Origin: Austropuccinia psidii
Taxonomy: Eukaryota; Basidiomycota; Pucciniomycetes; Pucciniales; Sphaerophragmiaceae
Direction: 5' to 3'
Length of the DNA: 64,000 nt
Assembly (NCBI GenBank): GCA_023105745.1
Contig: JALGQZ010000015.1
Span: forward strand, 16,714,499 to 16,778,498
How positions within the stretch are numbered: the first letter of the stretch is position 1; each line of letters begins with the position of its first letter. The notes below the pieces were generated by a model, which saw nothing but the letters and a program-made list of their open reading frames with translations, did not search any database and was not told where the DNA came from. The translations under genes and the position numbers were made by a program. Positions 11,999-24,748 of this stretch are shown here, piece by piece.

Positions 11999-13409
11999 TC
12001 TCAGCCTATTAATCAACATGAGAGCACAAGCATGACAGCCAAATACCATAAACAAATAGTAACGCCAAGATACCACCAAAACATGGAGCTGAGCCAAATT
12101 AGCTCAAAAGGTATCAAAGGAAAGAGGAAACTCACACTTTTCCAAATATACAAGCCCCATCATCACAGGACAAAGAATAACAAAGTTATTCCTTCTCAAA
12201 GTTGTTGCTGAGCATAAACCTTAATTTTCACCTCATCTGAAATACAGAGTAAGAGGTTTAACCTAATCAAATGGGAATTCAGAATGAAGGCCAAATTCAG
12301 GGCTAGCAAATGGTAGTAACCAAACTGGGCTAGCACCAGTATTACAGAAGTTATGGCCAAATTCAGGCCAAATAAGGGTGAATAAAATATTCACCTCCCA
12401 TCTAACTTCTACAATTTTAGTCTGAGATACCTAAAGTGGGGTCTTTTTGGAAAGATCACAATCAGGGCTATCTGATGGTGCAATTAATCTCCCCATATCT
12501 CATCTAGAACAAATTTTATAAGGCAAACAAGCCCAATACAGCTTTTTCCTAAAACATGCATATGTACAAAAGTCTTGTACATGGCATAACTTTGCCATAT
12601 TTAATGATAACCATATCAAATGAGGTACCATTGTGTAGAACATATACAGGGCTACACACTGAACAAATTTTTGAGGTTGATATCTCAAAAAACCACAAAT
12701 CTCTGGCTGTTTTATGGTCAAAATCCCACAGTTTGGCCAATACAGACTTACCATGGGATAATATCCCAAAACCATGATTATGATGTGTCAAACAGACAAA
12801 GAAGCTTGTTTTTACTTCAATACCTCATAGTTCATTCAATACTGGGGTCCCATACAGGTTCTGTACAGCATTCTACCCGTCATACATGTCAGAATGAGGC
12901 TATGTGGTCCCCAGATGAAAATATTCACCTTTATTGGTGCAAGCTGCCCAGATGTAGATTCAAAACCACATATGAGCCCAATAAAGGCTATAAAGGAATT
13001 TTGAAAACCACAATCCTGTCCTTTAGAGTGAAAAATCTTCACTTCATCTACGTGAAAAGGTCTAACAGCCTTTTCACCCCATTTCAGGATAAAAGGAGGG
13101 CTTATCACTGCCAGAAAAGGAATCCTCATCCTGCTCTTGAATTCCTACATAGTAAAACTTTCAAAAACAGCTATACTCTTGCAAATAATCAGGATATACT
13201 CCAAATTTAAGTATTGTAGGTCTTATTATAGTAATCCAACTGGTAATACTGCATCCAGGGCTTTCAACAGAACTTACCACCACTATATTATTATATTAAA
13301 TCCCTCATTATCCTCAATCAACTTTTTATTTACCGTTTTCACCATGTCACAGTCATAGTTAAAGCTTGTAAATACAATCATACACCTTTATCATAGACTC
13401 AGCCTGACA
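11999..13409 (+). mobile_element. A1 3' LTR (about 1.41 kb)
   Basis: It starts TCTCAGCC, a mutated form of the family A terminus TGTCAGCC, and ends AGCCTGACA. It is collinear with the A2 LTRs and with the reverse-oriented A3. A TATA-like GGCTATAAAGG lies near 12984, after a degenerate copy of the LTR hairpin (CAGATGTAG...CCACATATG). The sequence just after it (TTAAA) is the expected target duplication, but the left copy lies outside the window. Confidence 0.85.
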
Positions 13410-16166
13410 TTAAAAGTGAATCCAGGAGGTGAGGTGACCCAAATGTTACTGGCCAATTGTCCGTTGGCTATTTCTTGATCCCAGAGAAAAGCTATTCTGG
13501 TTTTTTGATGAGGGAGGAGGGGGGTTTGAGTCATGGGAAGGTCTGATACAGTTGGTAATTGTATCAGTTTTTGCTTGGAAGTCAATTAAAAGAGAGCAGA
13601 ATATGAGGATGGCGTCGTGTTTGAAGCAGGAAATGTGGGAGTAAAAAGTTGACATTGAATATGAGAATTACAGTTATATTCTTTATGCATTTTAAGCTTG
13701 AACTCTTGTTTTCAAAAACTTTCAATTATAAATAGAATGTTTGGATACCATGTGAATAACACCAACTCTATATTGGGTTTCTGAGATGAGGAAGGATCAT
13801 TTGGATCATTAATAAATACTCCCTCAACAAATAATGTTTGAGTAGGATTGAATTGGCAATTTTAAATCCATGCCCCACCAGGACCACAGTGCATGAAGGT
13901 TTGTGGTGCCCCAAGGAATGGTATCAACATGTTGGAAAGGGTTCCAGGGAGAGAGCAAATAGTATGCTGGTAATTGGGGAGATATATGAATATGTTGTGT
14001 TGATTGTTCCATAGGATATTCCAAGAATCTAATCAGGAATTATAAATTTTGAGGGTTATATCACTATTTATTTGAATACTAATATTAATCATCCCAATGC
14101 AAAGTGGTTGTGAAGGGGTTGACATGATGGCTATTATGAAATATTTGGGGACAGTGGGAAATGATATTATCAGGAAGGGTTAGTTAAATGGAATGAAGAC
14201 CAATATGCACAGGTGGGTAAATGATATGAGAGGCAGAAATGAGCTCCAAGGAGGATGGCCTGTGTTATGTGCATGGTTGTTAGGAAGATCGGCCTCTTAG
14301 ACTTATTATTTTAATATCCAATTTGGGTAATATATCAACGCAAGGTGGCAAAAATGTGGGTTTACCAATATGACTTCTGGATCTGCCACATATTACGCAA
14401 GAATTGGTGGACCAAGGTTCACATTAACATATCCAAAATTTGGTAAGCTTTAGAGAATTTTTGTACAGTAACATATTAGAGGCATGCAGCCATGATTGCT
14501 GGTGTGACATCAAAAAGAAAGTGTATCTTCCACAGGTTAATTGTTGTACAGTGACCTACTGGGAAATGGTGGCGGTGGAAAGGAAAATTTGACTGTTGGG
14601 ATCTTTTTGTGTGGGTGGGTGAGGTATGTACAGTCGCATGCCACCAAACATGAGTTTGGTTTTGCACGAAAATTCTTGTGGATTTACACCTACTGGGATT
14701 CCACAGGGGAATGTGTGACTTGATCAAAGGGGGTGCTGGCTGTGAGCCATGATCCACTTACACATTCACCCCTATTGTGTTTGAGGCTGTTGTTACGAAT
14801 TCACACAGATTGGCATCATGTTTTTCCCCTCATTCATGTTAGAATCTCTGGAGAAATAGGCCACCTTCCCAACGTAATTGTTGGCTGGAAGACAGGTGCC
14901 GGAAGGTCTGTGGTGCATGTGAGATTTTCAGGCATATTACTTGTGGTGTCGGATCCCCACTCAAAAAGATCCAGCCTCAGGGATCATAGGCAGGGGTTAT
15001 GCTAAAGCATATGAGTCTTAAGAAAATACATTCTGATTGGCCTCAGGTGAGCATCTGCAGGTAAGCAGGCGACCCACACAAGCAAATAGTTGGTTGGAAG
15101 ACAGGTGGTAAAAGTTCTGCCAGGCATGTGAGAAGTGCCTGCATATGAAAGCGTGTGGCAGCCCAACAATGTGCTGGAGCCAGTCATAGGTTCCCTTAAC
15201 ATTGGCACCACAGTGAATCCACCTTTTGCATATGACCCAAATCATTACCCATCCCAATATGCACCCCTTACCATAATTTGGAATACGCCAGGATCTGTGC
15301 AGTAGTTAGGCAGAGCTCTACAACAAGGTGCATCAAAGGGATGCATTTGAGAAATCTGACTTGATGGCTTAGCATGATTTCATGTTATATTCTTGTACAT
15401 ATTTTTCTCTTCCCCGCAGCATACATGTACTACAATGTTGGCTGTACAAATTAGGATGGTGTAACACTACTTCAGCCTGCATGCATATTACAAATGGGTA
15501 CTCACCTTCTGCTTTTTTGCATACATGTAGCTCATGTGTCACATTCTCAGCATTGTGATTCACCTGATTTTCACACGCAAGCTCAGTGTGGAAGTTTTGT
15601 TGAATTCCATGGACGGAGCGCTTTTCACAATAGTTCATTGGAAGGCCCACTTCTGAGCGCTTCACCAAAGCACGTGATATGCTCAGCCTGGCTGAAATGT
15701 CTTCTGATGTTGTGCCAAACTCTCAGATTGTATGCTTACAAAATGACTTAGCAATTGCTAAGCAAGGTGCATTTGATATTGTTATATCAATAGCTCAACA
15801 ACTGTGCAATTCAAATGTTTAGCCACTGAGAATTTCAATTATGACCCCAAAGCAGACCTGCGCAATGGTTTGAGCCAAGCTCATCCTGTATTCACTTGTC
15901 ATACAGCCGCCCAACCGTTTGTTAAAACTATATCACCTGTCCATAATGCTGTTATGCTTGCCATGGTCACCTGTGACCAATGCCCCACGTCCTTTTCCGC
16001 ATGAGCATTTGTGGATTGCACTGACTGTGCGCATTCAGCAATGCCTTCACAAAAGCCCTCCTGGGGAATTTGGTGTCTATTTAAAACAACAAAAGGGATC
16101 TGACTGGGTCTTACAATTCAATCAATGGCAATACTCAGCCAGAACCTCTTTGTTCCTCTACTTCAC
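13410..16166. other. No recognisable feature
   Basis: This is mixed G/T-rich sequence between A1 and solo LTR A3. Short open frames on both strands lack recognisable domains and have no consistent splice pattern. It may be old repeat sequence that I cannot classify. Confidence 0.5.
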
Positions 16167-17609
16167 TGTCAGGATGAAACTATGATGAAGGTGTAAATAG
16201 GCTAAATACAACTTTATCTATGTTTGTGACACGGTAAAATAGTTTTAAAAAAAGAGTTATAAGGTTAAAAATATATTTTGATTTAAGATGAAAAAGGGCT
16301 TTACTATATATGATATAGTGGTGGTGAGCACTGTTGAAAGCCCTGGGTGCAGCTTTATCTGTTGGGTTACAATAATGAAAGACTACAATAATTAAATTTA
16401 TAATTTTACCTGATTATTAACCAAGAGTAAAACTGTTTTTGACAGTTTACTACGTAGGATATTCAAGAGCAGGATGAAGAAACAATTCTGGCTGTGAAAA
16501 GCCTCCTTTTTATCCTGAAATGGGGTGGAAAGGGTGCTAGGACTTTCCATGTAGAGGAAGTGAATATTTATTCACTTTCTAGTACTGGCTTGTGGTTTTC
16601 AAACAGCCTGTATAACCTGTATTGGGCTCAGATGTGGTTTTGAAACCACATCTGGGCGGTTTTCACCAATACAGGGTGAAAATTTTCATCTGGGGACCTC
16701 ACAGCATGATTCTGACGTGTATAACGCGTAGAATGCTGTACAGAAACTGTATGGGACCCCAGTATTGACTGACATATGAGTTATTGAAGGAAAAACATAG
16801 TTCTTTGTCTATTTGACATCTCATATTCATGATTATGGGATATTATCCCATGGTAAGGCTGTATAGGACAGCAGGTGGGATTTTGACCTTCAACCAGCCA
16901 TAACTGTGTCAGTGTTTGAGATATCATTCTCAAAGTTGGTTCATTGGATAGCCCTGTATGAGCTCTTCACAATGGTACCCAATTTGGTATGGTTATCATT
17001 AAATATGGCAAAGTTATCCCATGTACAAGGTTTTTTGTACATAGGCGTGGTTTGGGCAAAAAGCTGTATTGAGCTTGTTTGCCTCATAACGTCTGTTATA
17101 ATTGAGATATAAAGAGGTGGATGGGACCATCTGATAGTCCTGATTGTGCTCTTTCCAAAAATACCCCACTGCAGGTATCCCACACTAAAACTGTAGAAGT
17201 TAGATGAGAGGTGAATGTTTTGTTCACCCTTATTTGGCATGAAATTGACCATAACTCGAGTAATATTGGTGCTAGCTCAGTTTGGCTGGTACCATTGGAT
17301 AGTCCTGGCTTAGAGCTTCATTTTGAATACCCATTTGATGGGGTTAAGCCTCTCCTTCTAGATTTTATATGAGAGGTGAAAATTAAGGTTTATGCTCAGC
17401 AATAACTTTGAGCAGGAATAACTTTGTTATTTCTTGTCCTATGGTGATGGGACTTATATTCTCAGAAAGAGGTGAGTTTCCTCTATCTTTTGATACCTTT
17501 TGAGCTAATTTGGCTCAGCTCCATGTTTTGGTGGTATCTTGGCTATACCATTGGTTTATGGTATTTTGGCTATCATGCTTGTGCTCTGGTTTTGAGTCAC
17601 AGGCTGACA
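16167..17609 (-). mobile_element. A3: solo LTR of family A (1443 bp), minus orientation
   Basis: Read on the minus strand it begins TGTCAGCCTGTGACTC at 17609 and ends CATCCTGACA at 16167, so the six-base inverted termini TGTCAG/CTGACA are perfect. An exact 5-bp duplication TTCAC flanks it (16162-16166 and 17610-17614). There is no internal sequence. It preserves the family A termini better than either A1 or A2. Confidence 0.93.
16629..16654. repeat. Perfect 12-bp hairpin in LTR A (A3)
   Basis: CAGATGTGGTTT and AAACCACATCTG are separated by TG. In the A2 5' LTR the equivalent sits at 39666-39691, about 15 bp upstream of the TATA box; in A1 and the A2 3' LTR it is degraded. Confidence 0.85.
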
Positions 17610-18220
17610 TTCACATAGGCATTTCCCTTCTCAGTTGCAGCCAATGATACAACTGAGCTTTCTTTTTTCCAACACATCCTGAAGCTGAGACTTTGGCAGG
17701 TTCTGAAGCTGCTGCAATTGGCTCATCTTCACCATGGTATAAAGTACAATCATTGCCCAACACACCCTTCACTTTTTTTCTCACCCCCTCCACTTTCTCC
17801 CACTTCACCTGCACTTTTTATTCCGGTGCATCCATATTCCACTTGGTCTTCATCTATTTCTGTTTGTTTCTATTGCACTCCACTAATCACTATCCCTCCA
17901 TTCTTCTTTATTTTTGCCCTGCTTATACATCCAGAACCCTCCTTCTATCCCCCTTGTGCATCTCCTCCATTTAAAACTTTTGTCAATATTATGTTCCAAT
18001 ATGAATATTAAATCTTCTTCATGACTTTCTTTCAGACTTTTTAAAACTTCTGACTAGAGCTTCTTTGTTTTAATTACATTTTAAACTTATAGTTTATCAT
18101 ATGTCTGCCCATTTTTTGTCAACAGTTTACTTTCTCTTCAGTTACTAACCTAAATTATCTTGTTTTTAGATGCTGTGCAGTTTGTGCTCTAAGCAGGGTA
18201 TCCTGTGAATCCTCTCCTCC
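17610..18220 (+). promoter_or_regulatory. Probable promoter and leader of the following repeat gene
   Basis: TATAAAG at 17738-17744 is followed by a long C/T-rich tract (17755-17990), typical of fungal promoters and leaders. A splice acceptor-like TTTTTAGATGCTGTGCAG lies at about 18163-18180, just before the coding-like region. There is no RNA evidence. Confidence 0.35.
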
Positions 18221-19438
18221 ATGACAAAGGATGCTTGTGATTCTTGCCAACAAGCACACAAGAAATGCTTGTTTGTTGTGCAACCCTTCTGACCACGTGG
18301 CCAGAGGAGTTCCCGCCCAAGACAACCTTGTGAGGAATACTTTGTGGTCAACAAAGATGAAAGCATTGCCAAGTGGGAATGGACACCAAGACCCCAAACA
18401 GGAAGATGGGAACAATTCCAGAAATTTAGCCCAGTTCCATCTAGTATTTATTTTTCCACCCCCACTCCTAGGCCACCATCCAATGGTCACCCAACTCCTT
18501 GATGGGAGTGACATTATTATCTGGCCAATGAAGGATGGCTATGGCAAGAGGACATTCAAGCTTGGGCCAATTTTCACCCACGTGATTCAAACACCAAAGT
18601 AAGTTTTCCTTCTCCTCCTTTACTCTTTCTCTTCACACAATCATACTGAATTTTTTCCATTACACATATAACAAGAACAACAAGACTCTCCCATTCCTAG
18701 TATGCCTTGCAAGAAAGATCTGCGGCGATTGACTCAAGGCCTGAGTGGCACCTGATGGTTGGAGGACTTATTCCAGGGTAAGCAGCCAAAACCTCCTTTG
18801 CTAATTTCAACTTTTTACTCAAGTGAACTGACTCTTCCTCCTTTTGTAGAACCCTCCCAACCAAATGAGCCACCTATTCCAGGCCCAAGTCAATCCTCCA
18901 AACCACATGAGGAAGCTCTGACTTGTGAGCCTGAACCTGAGGTGGTTCCAACGCAATCCACAGAGGAACCTTTTGTTAAGTCCCCACTTCACTTTTTTTA
19001 CTCTTCTCAATTTTTCCTCACCCCTCCTTTGACCATCTCCAGCTCATCCCGCTACACCCCCCTCCATAATCATCATTGATGATATGCCAGTTGGATCCCC
19101 CCCTCCCCAACCCCGCCACTCCTACCCTGGAGATCCCTCCCATTTCCCCAGAGAATCCAACCACCTCCTCACCCCCGGTGCCAAGCTCCCCTCAATCCCA
19201 CAATGAGGCTTGGCAGGAATTCACAGACTTGTGACCAACCCTCATGATTCCTCAAGCAATCGTCCACAAATCAATCAACCAAATCTTTTTGGAGCATCTC
19301 CAATTTCTCCATATGATTCCCTTTGTGGATGTGACTCATCAAAATGAGATGCACCAGGAATTCTGGGAGGAACTAAAATCCCTCCTTGGCCAGGCACTGG
19401 AGGCTTATTCAAAGGAGGAAATCACTGGGATAGTCTGA
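18221..19438 (+). pseudogene. Degenerate multi-exon repeat gene with zinc-cluster-like N-terminus
   Basis: From ATG 18221 the frame reads MTKDACDSCQQAHKKC, a C-x2-C-x6-C pattern like the first half of a Zn(2)Cys(6) DNA-binding cluster. A TGA at 18290-18292 breaks it, after which the same frame continues Arg/Pro-rich to about 18480. An overlapping +1 frame (18231-18602) is open for 123 codons. A GTAAGT donor lies at about 18599. A later exon (about 18849-18978; EPSQPNEPPIPGPS, CEPEPEVVPTQSTEEPF) follows a TTTTGTAG acceptor, and a last frame from ATG 19244 (FWEELKSLLGQALEAYSKEEITG) ends at TAG... position 19438. Both frames resemble repeated hypothetical proteins I remember from A. psidii, so this is probably part of a mobile or amplified family. 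Which frame was the real protein is unclear. Confidence 0.5.
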
Positions 19439-19519
19439 AGATTCCTCAAAAAAAAATGTGCATTGTTTTCACTTTGTACCTTTTTGTAATACACTCCTTT
19501 AAATCAGTTATTTGTATTC

Positions 19520-19525
19520 AATAAA
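19520..19525 (+). terminator. Possible polyadenylation signal
   Basis: AATAAA, followed by a T-rich stretch, lies about 80 bp after the last open frame of the repeat gene. Confidence 0.3.
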
Positions 19526-19859
19526 TGATTTTTTTGATTTCTATTATATTCTTTGTTCATGTGAAAATATATTATTTCCTCAATGGTGCAAATCACCTAT
19601 TGTGTTAGAAGAACCTTTGTAAGTGTCCCACCAAATGTTTCAGTCAGTATCTCTTTGTGTGAACCTCTTTTGCAGAAAATGTGCAAATACTCACTATTAC
19701 CGCCTCCTATATTTTCTTCTTCCATGGCTCACAACCATATCAGATCTTAACTGTTAAGATACAGGGGTTCCATGCATTTGAGCAATCCACCAGAGATTCA
19801 TGAGTCATTGCCTTTCCTATGGTCACACACTATTAATCTTAGTCAAGTAAGGAATTTTT

Positions 19860-20275
19860 AGAATTGTTGGGAGGCTGCCCTGGCATAAGGAATGGTCTGA
19901 CTTTTCAGGAACCTGTACAAGCATAAGGATGTGCATGTGAAGCTTTGGGAACCTGTACAAGTGTAAGAATTTCCATGTGAAGTGTTGGGAGCCTGCACCG
20001 GCGTAAGGAAGTGTTGGAATTTTTGGGAGGCTGCCCCTGCATAAGGAGTTTTTTGAATATTTGGGAGCCTGTACAAGCATAAGGATTTGCATTTGAAGCG
20101 TTGGGAGCGTGGAAAAGCATAAGGAATTGTTGGCATTTCTGGAAGGATTCTCCGGCGTAAGGATCTACAGCGCAAGGATTTACATGTGAAGCATTGGGAT
20201 TGTGGACAGGTGTAAGGACTTACATGTGAAGCGTCAGGATCCTGGAAAAGCGCAAGTATTTGTGTGCAAAGAAGA
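19860..20275. repeat. G-rich degenerate tandem array, about 38-41 bp unit
   Basis: About nine units share a core like GGGAGCCTGTACAAGCATAAGGATTT followed by CATGTGAAGCGTTG. Units differ by substitutions and small indels. The minus strand stays open for 144 codons across it, which gives Cys/Ser-rich periodic peptides. I read this as a by-product of the repeat, not a gene. Confidence 0.75.
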
Positions 20276-20460
20276 GCAAGGAACAAGGACAAGTGTATGG
20301 TGGAATTCCACCGTACATGAGCCCTTTCACCCCTTTTTCAGGTGAGCCGCCATATAACCCCAGTTCCAACCCATCAAAACCAGGTGTAGACTTTCCTGTG
20401 CATTATCACACCATTGTTCTCCAATGACCCTCTAACTCCCAGATGCATAAAAATTCCCCA

Positions 20461-22922
20461 TTATTCTAATTGAGATTGGATTGTATTACCATCCCTGATG
20501 TGATGGCCCACTCCCTTGCAAATTTCATGATAGCTGTGGCTTTTCCACCACATTGTTTTTGCTAAACTCTTTGAGAATTGTGCACACATACCCACTAGTG
20601 TCATGCTTTTGTTGTCCTGTGCTGGGTCATTATAATGCACAAATGTAATACTAGCCCAGAATAACTGAATGAGCCTATTGCATCTGGATAAATCAATCCA
20701 AAAATGCTCCTTTGAAAAAATCAATTTTCCCCCTGTAAACTGCTTTGACACATCTCTTTGAATTTGACCGGTCTTCTTATCAGCTTGAAACCACCATCCC
20801 AAAGCATAAAAAAATGCATCCTTATCAAGATGAGGTGAATTTTTGAATCCGTTAATGGTGAAATTTAGTGCGGAAGCAAACTCAAATGCCCCCTGATTTG
20901 CAGAAATATCAGCTTCATAGTTGACTTGATCCAAGGACAAAACTTCCCAATGACTTGTAGAAAGTTTTAATCTTTTGAAAGAATTTTTCCCTAACATATT
21001 TTAAAGATTGACCTAGAATGCAACCCACCAAGCTAGGATTTGCACCTTGGTTCCACCATTCAGCTTTTGCATTTTAAATTTTCATCAGACTTCCATACAG
21101 ACCAAATTTTGTGGTCTTTGTGCTGAATTTGTGCCACCCAATTGCCAAAATAAATCCCTCCAGTAATTTCCCATTTTTTGCAATAATGTCAGTGAATTTT
21201 CTTTTGGAAAAGAAGAATTGTGATAATTCATCCCATTGATTGACCTTGACTTCACTCATTTTTGTGAATGGTCTGAATTCAACAAGGTGAATGAGTCATC
21301 CAGTTTAAGAGAAAATTTCCATGTGGCCAAAGTGAATGTGTTTGATCTGAGTGACATCCACAACCCTGCGAACTTCACTTGGAGTTATATTTCCTGATAC
21401 TGGCATTGATATTTGTGCTGTTGGCCGAGTGGAGGAAAAAAACTTATTCTTTTGGGTGGTTTTGGCCTCATTTGTCTTTTGGGATGTGCCACTATTCCCA
21501 AGTGTTTGAGGGATCAATTTGTGGCAAAGAAGAAAAGATATCAGATACTGCTTCCTCCCATTTGAAGCTAAGGCCTTTTGAATCCAGAATGGCTCCCAAT
21601 TCCCAATGAGCTTTGTTCAGAACACATTTTTGACTTCCCTGTTGGTGTCCACATGAAATTGGCTCAATTTAAACGGACTAAAGCCAATGTTCTTCCATGG
21701 GGCCCAATGAGGTTGCCACATGAAAGCAGACCCATATATAACTATATATATACGCTAAGAATAAGTGAGCTACTCACACTTTCCTTCCTCACCCCAACAC
21801 TTTCCAGCAAGTTCCCTTTTTTGTGAATGGAATGCTTGCACAGGAAAACAAAATGAAACTAAATGATTAGTGACTGCTGTGTGAATTATCAATTTCACCT
21901 AAATTAGATTTCAGTCAATGAATGTTTGTGAATTGCCCCTAAAAATGTAAGAATACATCTGGCTTTTGCAAATTGGCAATTCCAAGTACCTGAACCTCAA
22001 ATAATGCAGTGTATACTGCATTATTGAATTTGATATATTCATGTTTCCATTCTATGAGCTTCAAATCCAACCATGTGGAATATTGCAAGCACGGGTGAAT
22101 GCAATATGCACTCCCCTGCGGATCCCTAATCATCCTAGTCCTCTTGAAAGAACCAGTGCCATTTGGCCTATTATTAGCTTGCAAGAAGTGATAAAACCCA
22201 CTTCCTGCAATGCCCCTGCATGTGTGAATTGTGGGCACAACTGCCTGACTCAGTTTGCATCTTTTCAGAGGATTTTCAAAAGTGTACAGAGGCATGCCTC
22301 TGTAGAAAGTTAGTTATTATTGGCATTCCTACTGAGGCATCTTGGCAGTAGTAGGATAGGTAGTCACAATTCTTAAATTCATAAATCACTTTCCAAAATC
22401 AAATGAAAATCTATCCAATACAAAGCTAATCTAAAATGGGTCAATCTGGGTTTTATGCTTACCTGACCTGGGTAGAGTCAATGTGACCTCATCACTTGAA
22501 CTATGATTGTACTTCTCCACCCAGGCATCACCAAATTCTAATACCAAGAATTGTGCAAATTCAAATATGAGAGGTACAGTGGGGTTAAAAGCCTCTGATG
22601 AGAAGAAACTCTTAATCAGTAAATTACATATATACTTATTAGTACGTAGCCACACCAGCTCTACTAGATTTTTACCCTCTGAAAGTCTTTTGGAAATGTC
22701 AATGAGTGATAAACCCCCTTTCACTGAGCTTGTTCTCCAGTCATCTGAGCATACCATCAAACCACAAACCCCCACCGCACAGAATGCTGCTAATATACCA
22801 TAGAAAATTTGATATATTCTGAGATTCTTTTGACATTCCAAAAGATCTTTGATGGCCTCATGAGTTTGCCTTTCATGCCATAGACTTTGACCTTTGTAAA
22901 TGCATGTACAATTTGTACACAA
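20461..22922 (-). pseudogene. 3' part of a broken rust gene with Tet-like 2OG-Fe(II) oxygenase domain
   Basis: Minus-strand pieces in order: 22922-22431 (hydrophobic FYGILAAFCAVGVCGLMVC, then FNPTVPLIFEFAQFLVLEFG), 22295-21939, 21517-21305, 21259-21074 (EVKVNQWDELSQFFFSKRKF, GFILAIGWHKFSTKT) and 20997-20461 (NGFKNSPHLDKDAFFYALGWW, then GGKLIFSKEHFWIDLSRCN and ITFVHYNDPAQD). The His-x-Asp in PHLDKD, the downstream His and the GGxLxF strand fit the Tet-like 2OG-FeII oxygenase family expanded in Pucciniales; family members oxidise nucleic-acid bases or are linked to DNA transposons. Stops and frame changes between pieces, and the C2 insertion upstream, mark it as a pseudogene. The assignment rests on motif memory. 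Confidence 0.55.
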
Positions 22923-23074
22923 TCATCAAGTGGATAACTGTATTCATTAGATCCTGCAGGTTCTTGTGCATCTTTGTCAACATCTCATTGTCAGCCCCAA
23001 CACCTTCAATGCTAAGTTGTGTTTCAAATTTCTTTGATTGACTCAAGCAGGAGGCAAGTTAATCAACTTCTCCC

Positions 23075-24743
23075 TGTCATAACCACAAAGAATGACCCTC
23101 CTCCATTGGTGTTGTGGCAATTCCAACCTGGGACCAATTGGCCACACCATATCTTTATGGCCAATTTGGCCCCTTCTGGTGCTCTATGGCATTTTGGCCA
23201 TATCACTATTCCCTGGCCTTTTATGGCCCCAATCATCATTATTGGCCTCAGGCCATATCCTGCCATCATTTGCCTCCCTGCCCAATTCTCATATCCCCAA
23301 CCCCCAGGCTTCTATCTTTGTCTTGGGCCTGGGGGGTATCTCTGTCTTCTAGGGGGTTCTGGGTCCCCTAGCCATCATCATTGGGTTTGGACCAACCCTT
23401 TTCATTAGGGGGGTCCTGGCCTCAATGGCCTTTTTGGGCCATCTAGGCCCCCTATGGCCTCTACGGTCCGTGGGCTGTAATCACGGTCTACAGTCTGTAC
23501 GCTGCGGTCTGCGGTCCATAGGCCATTTAGGCCCCTTTTTGCCTAATTCAATGAGGCAAAAGTGGGAAGCCTATTAGCCCCCAAGGCCAGGTGGGTCTCA
23601 AACCACAATTGGGCCCACCTGAGCCAGTCTTGGCCCTGAATTCCATCAAATCCCAAAATGGCCATAAGACCCTCAGGACCCATTTTTGGCCAATAATCAC
23701 CATGGACCATTTTTCCGCCCATGGCCTCTGGTAACCACCAGAGGCCACCAGATCCGCTCAGCTCAAGCTTTCCCCTCAACTCAAGGGGATTCCTCCCATT
23801 CCTGCATGCACCATGTACTCATGGTTTCAGGAGGGGTGCATACATGGTATCTATACCATTATGCACCATTTTTGCTCAGCAATCCAATGGTGACGTTTTC
23901 AGGACCCAATTTCTCCCAAAATCCAACGCCCATTTCAAAGGAGAACTTCTTAACTCATCAGTCTGGCAATCCCTGGCAGCAATCAGAAGACCACTCAATG
24001 ATCCCAACCACCTGGCCCTGCAGAAGTTGGGTTGACAATTCATTCAGAATTATTCCAAGGGACCATTATCAGAGGTTATACATTCTTTCAATCAGTTGTC
24101 AAGGCATCAAGTATTTCAATACTCCTTGGACAACTCAATTGGTCCATACAGGTGTCAATCAAGCAACCTGTATGTACTTGGCCCGATTGGGCTAATTCAT
24201 ATTCCACTGTGGGATTTCAATCACACAATTCAAATTTCAAGATGGCCAGATCTCTATTGACCCAATTCAGACAATACGGCCGGTGACTCACCTTCCATGA
24301 TCAGTCTTTCAGCTTTTCACATATATTGGCCACCTTTCAGCACCTGGGGACTTGTTCCCCAGTTAATTAATATGTTGGATTTGTTTTTTATCTTTATTTT
24401 GTTTTACTTTATTAAAGTTAATACTGATAATCTTAAGTCAGTCATTCAGCACCTTTTCTCTTTTTCTTCCTTGCCTGTCAGTGGATGTTGGTGGTCATAT
24501 CCTTTGCTAATTCCATTTCCTTTTCTGGCAGGTTGAAATAGTGAGTTGAGGATTCACTTGGTTGGCTTCTTGGCCTTTGGATTCTTGTCTTTTTCTTTTA
24601 TCTTTGGCATACTTGCCTTTTCCCTTATTCTTCTTTTAAAGAAATTTAATCTTTATTATTCCTTATATCTTTGGAGCCCTCCAAGTGAGCTCTTCATTCC
24701 TTAGTGCCATGCCACTCTTGCTTCCATAAGAGCCCCTGTCACA
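23075..24743 (+). mobile_element. C2: solo LTR of a family C relative (1669 bp)
   Basis: It starts TGTCATAACCAC, ends CCCCTGTCACA and is flanked by an exact 5-bp duplication CTCCC (23070-23074 and 24744-24748). The last roughly 550 bp match C1. The first roughly 900 bp are unlike C1 and rich in GGCC/TGGCC words, with a patch of CGGTCT/CGGTCC repeats at 23460-23525. No coding domains are present. Open frames inside it (for example 23092-23371 and 23686-24195) resemble A. psidii gene models I remember, but I think these are LTR sequence and not genes. It splits the minus-strand gene on either side. Confidence 0.88.
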
Positions 24744-24748
24744 CTCCC

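Larger units (their letters stand above)
2329..13409 (+). mobile_element. A1: degenerate family A Ty3/gypsy chromovirus-type element
   Basis: It runs from a 97-bp remnant of the 5' LTR, through a primer binding site, a spliced ORF1, gag and pol, to a polypurine tract and a full 3' LTR. Gene order is ORF1/gag, protease, reverse transcriptase, RNase H, integrase, chromodomain remnant. It has many stop codons, several frameshifts and three later insertions: element D in the 5' LTR, solo LTR E in the leader and solo LTR C1 between protease and RT. Copy A2 (28667-48244) is collinear. The load of lesions shows this is an old, dead copy. Confidence 0.85.

Noticed and set aside
14476..16185. Open frames of 60-100 codons on both strands between A1 and A3
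   Set aside because: No domain, no consistent strand and no splice logic; the length is expected by chance in less AT-rich sequence.
19823..20292. Minus-strand frames of 71-144 codons with periodic Cys/Ser peptides
   Set aside because: They coincide with the 40-bp tandem array; the periodicity of the peptide is that of the DNA repeat.
23092..24195. Several plus-strand open frames of 80-170 codons inside C2, resembling gene models I remember from A. psidii
   Set aside because: They lie wholly within a solo LTR bounded by an exact target duplication and have low-complexity composition; most likely annotated LTR sequence.
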